64,000 nt of DNA from Aedes albopictus. Lineage: Eukaryota; Arthropoda; Insecta; Diptera; Culicidae. Below the pieces are notes generated by a model, which was not told where the DNA came from, did not search any database, and worked only from the letters and a program-made list of their open reading frames with translations. Shown here piece after piece: positions 58,110 to 64,000 of this stretch (positions within the stretch are counted from its first letter, which is position 1; every line of letters begins with the position of its first letter). Made by a program: the position numbers and the translations under genes. The stretch covers positions 499,058,536-499,122,535 of the forward strand of contig NC_085137.1 of assembly GCF_035046485.1 (NCBI RefSeq). The letters run 5' to 3'.

Positions 58110-58933
58110 CGATTTCGCGCCACTCCAATGCCCAGCTCTCGACTGTCCTTCCAGACGACCTGCGTGAAGTGGCCAGTCTTCAGCGTGGACGGCTCCTTCC
58201 CGTAGACGTGCGTCGACTCCTCGCTGTACCAGTTCTCAACCGGTTCCCGCCCGGTGATCACTACCGTAGCGTTAGGCGAGCTCCACGAGCAGAAAATGTT
58301 CTCCCCATACTGTGAATTGCTTCGGTGAACCAGGACCCCCCGTGCCGCTATGACCTTGGCCCATTCTTCGGCGTACCGGCAGAGGCGCTTGTTCAACTTC
58401 AGCGGCAGTACTCCGTGCTTGGTTCGGTACTCATTGTGGGCCTTCAGACACTCCAGCTCGAAGTCGTTGAACAGCGACCTCCGCAGGGAGCTTTGGGAAG
58501 CCGACAGGGACGGAGACTTGTGCCGCAGGTTACCGATTGAGGGACTCTTGGAGCACCTGGTCGGCTTTGGTGTGGACGATGCGAACTCCGTGCGATTGTT
58601 ATTGCTCCGATCCAGCGATTTGTGCCGCTGCTGTTCCTTCAGTATCGAATGGCTTGTGACCGTGGTGGTCGTGGTGCAGTTGTTGTTCCGATCGCTCTTT
58701 GCCGAGGAAGTTGCCGAGGCAGTCTGCTGTTCCAGCTCGGTCGTGGTAGTGAGAACCGTCCTAAGCGGGCTTATCGAGAGCCGAGGAGATCCCATCAACT
58801 TGCTGGTGGAGAGCGATTTAGTCATATCGTTGCCGGTGAGGTCGAACTTCTCCTTGAAGACCACCGTGCGATCGGGTTTGTGGCCCTTGTACGTCTGGAT
58901 GGTTTCCATCGTGATAACCTCGCATAGTGGGTC
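58110..58933 (-). CDS. CAP-superfamily gene, exon with disordered region and most of CAP domain 1
   Basis: Acceptor CAACTCCCCAG on the minus strand, donor CG|GTAAGT, 824 bp, phase 0 to 2. Residues 1-150 are low-complexity and probably disordered: TVLTTTTELEQQTASATSSA, a Thr run and several basic Ser-Pro sites (SKSPSIGNLRHKSPSLS). CAP domain 1 follows: LECLKAHNEYRTKHGVLPLK, RLCRYAEEWAKVIAARG, VHRSNSQYGENIFCSWSS and LKTGHFTQVVWKDSRELGIG. The His in VHRSNS, the Glu in QYGEN and the His in GHFTQ match the CAP-site residues of GAPR-1-type proteins. The domain's last strand is in the exon 21.4 kb downstream. Confidence 0.9.
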
Positions 58934-59178
58934 CTGGGGAGTTGGAAAAAATGAAATACCCATGATAGTGAGGAATGAAATTATTGTGCACTTGGTGTTC
59001 CTTCAATTCTTTCTTGACGTAGGATGTGTTATTCTTAAGAGTATCTTTATACGGGGATAACTGGCTGTTTGTCTATTTATTATATAAAACTTTTTTATAT
59101 ATTTCCAATACCCTTCTCATGACAGAAAGTTAATTTTGTACGAATAACGGAGAAATACAGTAACTAACGAGCGCCAAA

Positions 59179-59288
59179 AGAGCCGTTCATAAACCACGTA
59201 GACTTTTCGAATAAACAACGATATCTACATGACGGAAGGGGGACCAGAAATGGGTAAAAGTTGATCTGCGTGGTTTATGAACAGCCCT
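59179..59288. mobile_element. Short foldback element
   Basis: CCGTTCATAAACCACGTAGA at the left pairs with TCTGCGTGGTTTATGAACAG at the right across ~60 bp. Confidence 0.6.
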
Positions 59289-59453
59289 AAAGCCCTTTAT
59301 CCCCATAACTTTGCTGATTGCTTACTAAACCATTTGAAGCCGGAATTTTCCCACGCGTTATTATAGAGTATTTTCTACGTAATGCTGTGGTTTTGGTGCG
59401 CAATAGCGTGAAAAGGGTAGAATATGAGGCAAAATATTTTTTTCTGGATTTCC

Positions 59454-59990
59454 TAGGTCATCCAAACTGTACTTGAGTTTAAACCCTGAAGTCTACGGGT
59501 GTGACGGGGATTTCTGTCATTATACAAAGCTACGATTTGTAATCTATCATGTCCAGTAAGTCTTCTGAATGTTCAATAGACAGTATCAGATTTGTCGGGA
59601 TAATCTAGGTCATCCAAATTACTCTTGAGTTTAGATTCTAAAGTCTTCGGAAGTAACAGTAACTTTTTTCATTATATAAAGCTACCATTTGTGTTCTATC
59701 ATGTTCAGTAAGTCTTTTGAAAGTTCAATAGTCAGTATCAGATCAGTCAGAATATCCTAGGTCATCCAAACTGTTCTTGAGCTTAGATCATAAAGTCTAC
59801 GGGAGAAACAGTACCTTTTTTCCATTATACAAAGCTACGATTTGTATTCTATCATGTCCAGTAAGTCCTCTGAAAGTTCAATAGAGTAGTTCAGATCTGT
59901 TGGGATATCCTAGGTCATCCAAACCGTTATCTATTATGTCCAGTAAATCTTCTAAATGTTCAATGAACATCATGAGATCAACTGGGGTCA
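59454..59990. repeat. Tandem array, ~152-bp period
   Basis: TAGGTCATCCAAA recurs at 59454, 59606, 59758 and 59911 (spacing 152, 152 and 153). Each unit also carries AAAGTCTACGGG-like, TATACAAAGCTACGATTTGT and ATGTCCAGTAAGTC segments. The last unit is truncated. Confidence 0.8.
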
Positions 59991-60178
59991 TCTAAACTAT
60001 CATGATGTTTAAAATTTAGCATCTACAACAGTTGAAGTTTCTGCTTTGGCTATATAGAGTTTATGTTTCTATTATCCTCACTGGAACTTACAGAATACAA
60101 TCAGAGACTATGACATAGTTTCAGGATATTCAGAATCGTACACACTGCTCTGTGATAAATTACATGGAGTCTACAGTA

Positions 60179-60743
60179 GAGTGGGTCATCGTTTATATGG
60201 AAAATTGAAAAATTCAATGGCATCCCATCAGATCAAAGCTAGTTTGACCCCATTTCAGGACCCAAATAAGTGTGCAAAATTTGGGCACGATCGGTTATGT
60301 CTACGTTTTGTGCATCGCGTTTGAAGTTAGTATGGGGTTTTACATGGGAAAACACACTTTTTTGCATTTCTCTCATAATAAGCTCGAATTTTCTAAAACC
60401 ATGTAACCGATAAAGTAAAAAGATAGCCTAGGGTGTCCTGAAAAACTTTGTCAAAGACCGCAAAATCGCTTTGCGGTCTTCAACAAAGTTTTTCAGAACA
60501 TCCTAGGCTATCATTTTACAGTATCGGTTAAAAAGTTTCAGACAAACTTTTTCAACTTATGACAAAAATGCAAAAAAGCATGTTTTCCATGATGTTTTCC
60601 CATACAAAATCCCATACAAATTTCAATTGCAATGCGTAAAGTGTAGACGCAATTGATCGTGCTCAAATTTTGCACAGATACTCAGGACCCTAAACGGAAC
60701 CAAAAAAGCTTTGATCTGAGAAAACGGTTCCGATGACCCACGC
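60179..60743. mobile_element. 565-bp palindromic MITE
   Basis: Ends GAGTGGGTCATCG and CGATGACCCACGC, flanked by TA. Arms of about 280 bp meet at AAAATCGCTTTGCGGTCTT near 60465-60480. The whole element is an imperfect hairpin with no coding frame. Confidence 0.8.
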
Positions 60744-61435
60744 TAGTCTACAGCCGTAATAACAACTTTTTTGCTGTTTTGAGTTACACAACATTACCAA
60801 CCATTTCATTAATTTAGCGTTGATTACAATTATATTAAAACAGAATCAACAATTCTTCAACACAACAATTGATTCGTGGCTGCAGTCCTTATATTCGGTC
60901 GCGTCACACATTTGCCTTCAGAGTTGTGCTCGAGATGTGGATTCGTCATATCTTCACCTTAGATGGATGTTCTTAGTTGTAGGGAAGTTTAGTAATCCTG
61001 AAATAACTCAAAGGTATTTTGGAATGGCTCTGAGTTTCACAAAAGTTCACGGATCTGAGTGGGTTAGACTAGGTAACGTAATTTTTTATTGCATAAATAA
61101 TGCCTACAACGAACGCAAATTAAAAAAAAAAGTTTTATAAAAATTCGAGCAAGCAAAGGTACAGAACAACACCTACAAATCTTTGAAGAATATTAGTAAA
61201 CATGATTCATTACACAGCGTAACAAAAAATAACTTTTGGTCTGTCTCAAGAGCCAACTTATGTGTCACTGACAGCTATACCCCAATTTATAGGGCAAAAT
61301 ATGCAATTTTGGGCTTTTTTGACTGCCAGCCAATAAGCATGGAAATATTTTTTTAAGCTATCAAAAGGTTAATTAGTCAATTTAAATCTATATTAACAAC
61401 TCATGTAAAATATTTTGTTTGTGAACATCTGTACT

Positions 61436-61922
61436 CCAAGGTAGTTTGGCAGAACTGGAATATCCCTATATTGTCTATAAATAGCAATCTAGACTTCAAG
61501 AGCTTCACGGATTCCAGTAGATCATGCAATGCTATTATTTATGGCAAAAACACATAAAATTATTCTTGTATATTTGAAGGATTTCATTGTTGGACAGTTT
61601 GGACGATCCTAAATGTCCCAAAGGTTTATAATAATATTTAGCATACTTCATATTGGTCCAGTAACCGCGATTGATAGAGCAACGTTACTCAGTACAGCAG
61701 ATATGGCTACTATTACGAGTGTAGGCCTGAAGTTCTGAACTCCAAAACAGTTTGGCTGACTTGGAATACCCCTATAGTATCTATAAATGGCATTATAGAC
61801 TTCAAGAGCTTCACGGATCCCAGTAGATTACGCAAGGCTATTATTAATGGTTAAACCACATAAAACTATTTTTGTAGATTTGAAGGACTTCACTCTAGGA
61901 ATACCTAGAGCATCTCAGACTA
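61436..61922 (+). repeat. Direct repeat pair, ~303 bp apart
   Basis: Segments at 61436-61620 and 61741-61922 share GACTTCAAGAGCTTCACGGA, CCAGTAGAT and ATTTGAAGGA. They are separated by ~120 bp that does not obviously match. Confidence 0.65.
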
Positions 61923-62350
61923 CAAAACACCTTTCGATATTCTTGACGAAGGTTAAATGAATACATATGAACGTAACCCATATTCAAATTCAGCTTTTAG
62001 ACCAAACTTTATGGTGTTCAGGATGTTCTAGGTTCTCGATAAAGTATCATATACAAATTTTCCCATTTTTTCTTAATAGAAGACTCAATTTACAACAACA
62101 TTGCCGAAGACAGTGTTCTGGTTTATTGAATGTGTGAATTTATGCATCCGTTTCTATGTTAGGGTCATATGTATATGACCTCTCCGAAAGAAATCAATTT
62201 AGAACCATCTGGAAAGACGACTTTTGATTTATGCCTACACAACTTTCAGGAGGAAATCTGAGTTAGCTCTGAGACTAAAAACCATGTCACGCTCATTGGT
62301 CTGCACGTCTGCACTATAACTATCACTGTCAATCGATCGAAAACACCTAC

Positions 62351-62483
62351 CTTCTGGCTGCCCTTGTGATTGATGACGCGTTGATCGGTTTTCCGCACCA
62401 TCACGACCCGGGACAGTGAGCCGCAGTCGTGCGAGGAGCCAGCCGTCGCCAACTGCGTGATGTCCTTGATGGTTCTGGTAGGT
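62351..62483 (-). CDS. CAP-superfamily gene, upstream exon
   Basis: Acceptor TCTGTTTTTCCAG, donor AAG|GTAGGT, 133 bp, phase 2 to 0, joining in frame to the exon at 58933. Encodes PTRTIKDITQLATAGSSHDC and VVMVRKTDQRVINHKGSQK, a basic non-CAP N-terminal part. The entering phase shows at least one more coding exon upstream, beyond this window or not recognised within it. Confidence 0.65.
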
Positions 62484-62853
62484 CTGGAAAAACAGAAAAT
62501 TTAGACAGAAAAAAAACATAGTTACCATCATCAGTTAGAACCTAGGATGATAGAAGCATGGTTAGAGGAGTTAGAGCATAGGGTATGTGTGCCATCCGTA
62601 ATCTCATGCTCCCATATTCATCCTATTCGAAAACAAGCGATTACAGCATTGATTGATTCCGTTCTTTTTGTTTTCATGGGTGCTCACTTCTAACAAAAAA
62701 TATAATAATAAGAAACAAAACAAACAGCGCTTCAATCCTTTGTTTTTCGTAGGATGAAAATGGGAGCCACATGCTTAATAAGGGAACCAATACCCTATAT
62801 AAAATGGTGAGCTCCCGCCGAAACCGCACGCAAAACTGGAAATAGCATATGTA

Positions 62854-63066
62854 GGGTCTGGGACCATTTGGGCAGGAGCACCTATTTTGGGCACTTGCTG
62901 CTAGAACTCAGTCAATTTCAAATCGATTGACTTGAATTTTTGTTCACGGCTAGATACTGTGCCTAGCTGACCGTGTCTCAAAAATCAAGTCAATCGGTTG
63001 AAAATTGACTGAGTTATAGCAGCAAGTGCCCAAAATAGGTGCTCCTGCCCAAATGGTCCCAGACCC
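62854..63066. mobile_element. 213-bp palindromic MITE
   Basis: Ends GGGTCTGGGACCATTTGGGC and its complement, flanked by TA. Arms of ~85 bp contain CACTTGCTGCTA and TAGCAGCAAGTG around a ~45-bp loop. Confidence 0.8.
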
Positions 63067-63639
63067 TACATTCACGATTTTTCATTCAGTTCCAAAAGCT
63101 GCAAATGCGTTTAAACTCAAACCTGATAGCACGTCGTTGCCCGGAATCACTCCGGAAACTGTCTAACTTAAAAGGACGAAGCTACATATTGCCAAAAGTA
63201 GTAGTGTGTCAACCGTGACTGTGTTGAAAGAGAGCTGTTTTTTACCATTTTCCACGATATTATACGGTGATTACAAGTGGGCGGAACGTGTCCATCAAAT
63301 CTGAGTTCGACAATGGCCCCAGTTCAGAAAACGTTGTGGGTTTCGAAACCGTTGTATCTAGGCATCAACTGCTAAACCAATGTAATGATAGACTTCCCTA
63401 GAGACCGACAAACAAGCCCATGTTTGTTTCACCCGTTAAGCCGAGCTTTTACAGCTTTTTGACACGTTCGTCCATTATGCTAATGCAGGTGTAACGATAA
63501 GTGACAGGTTGTAAGAAATGTGTGCATTGAGGTTTTAGATAAACCCCTTATGACGAATAGAGCAACGCTATAAAAAATAGGATGAGATACCCCTATGTTC
63601 TTCCATTCGTCGAGAAAAATCACCAAAATATTTCTCAAG

Positions 63640-64000
63640 AAGCATTACAGGATCATATACGTACATCTCCGGGGTTTTCATCCATGCGATGTGGGCCTGC
63701 GAATCACTGCTTCAGAGAATCCACCTGGGATTCCCTCAGGAACTCCCCTGGGATTTCTGGAGAAATTAATTCTTTGTTGACTCATTATTACTCTTGGAAT
63801 TTTTTCGGGATGCCTCATGGAATTTTTTTAGAAATTCTTTCAGGAGTTCTTTTTGGGACACCTCTAGCAGTTCCTTTAGGTGTTCCAGGAGTTCCTTCTA
63901 GGATTGTTGCAGTATAGTAGTTCTTTCAAGGAGGATTCAGGAATGCCTCCCGGTGTTTTATCAGGGATTCCTACAGAAGTTCCCTCGGTTATTTCAAAAG
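63640..64000. repeat. GGAATTCC-type minisatellite at window end
   Basis: AATTCCTTTAGGTGTTCCAG and GGGATTTCTGGAG units, running out of the window. Confidence 0.65.

Larger units (their letters stand above)
58934..62350. other. 3.4-kb CAP-gene intron
   Basis: Contains, in order, the foldback at 59179-59288, the ~152-bp tandem array at 59454-59990, the palindrome at 60179-60743 and a duplicated ~180-bp segment (61436-61620 and 61741-61922). No gene was recognised; the frame at 60820-61140 shows no family features. Confidence 0.5.
62484..64000. other. Upstream intron of the CAP gene
   Basis: Contains the palindrome at 62854-63066 and minisatellite from about 63640 to the window end. No further exon was recognised. 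Confidence 0.4.

Noticed and set aside
59454..59990. Regularly spaced repeats that might suggest a CRISPR array
   Set aside because: The whole 152-bp unit repeats, not a short repeat with unique spacers, and the genome is eukaryotic.

Overview
The window reads as one piece of a mosquito chromosome, most likely Aedes. This is judged from the retroelement families, a Feilai-like tRNA-derived SINE, many short foldback elements with TA duplications, and kilobases of degenerate GGAATTCC-type minisatellite. There are no bacterial features, and all host genes are split by introns. Two host genes are visible and they point toward each other. I gave no gene symbols because nothing in the sequence fixes an orthologue.

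Plus-strand gene (8.81-24.92 kb, 5' end not seen): an unrecognised protein gene built from small exons that all start and stop in phase 2. An exon pair called here A+B (63+63 codons) is present four times almost unchanged and a fifth time diverged. Copies 1-4 are separated by GGAATTCC minisatellite and by a segmental duplication (about 9.4-12.4 kb against 13.7-16.6 kb). The gene ends in a basic tail with a CaaX-type terminus (Cys-Thr-Ile-Leu) and a clean AATAAA.

Minus-strand gene (62.48 kb down to 35.95 kb, 5' end beyond the window): a GAPR-1/GLIPR2-like CAP-superfamily gene with a disordered N-terminal region and two CAP domains. The first CAP domain is split by a 21.4 kb intron. The second has lost both histidines of the CAP site.

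Mobile DNA fills the rest. From 0 to 8.8 kb there are three minus-strand non-LTR retrotransposon relics (I-group RNase H, R1-like RT, RTE-like endonuclease/RT). The large CAP intron holds a 6.95 kb hAT-like element with an 8-bp target duplication and other elements nested in it. It also holds a full-length BEL/Pao retrotransposon with 372-bp LTRs and a 5-bp duplication, whose pol gene is cut by another transposon.

Five copies of one terminal-inverted-repeat family (ends CCCAG...CTGGG) each show a 2-bp target duplication with no TA preference. The three long copies carry a tRNA-like A/B-box segment at a matching internal position. I know of no named family that fits, and together with the repeated symmetric exons this is the most interesting material here. 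Element ends without a target duplication and the reality of the plus-strand transcript rest on sequence reading alone.
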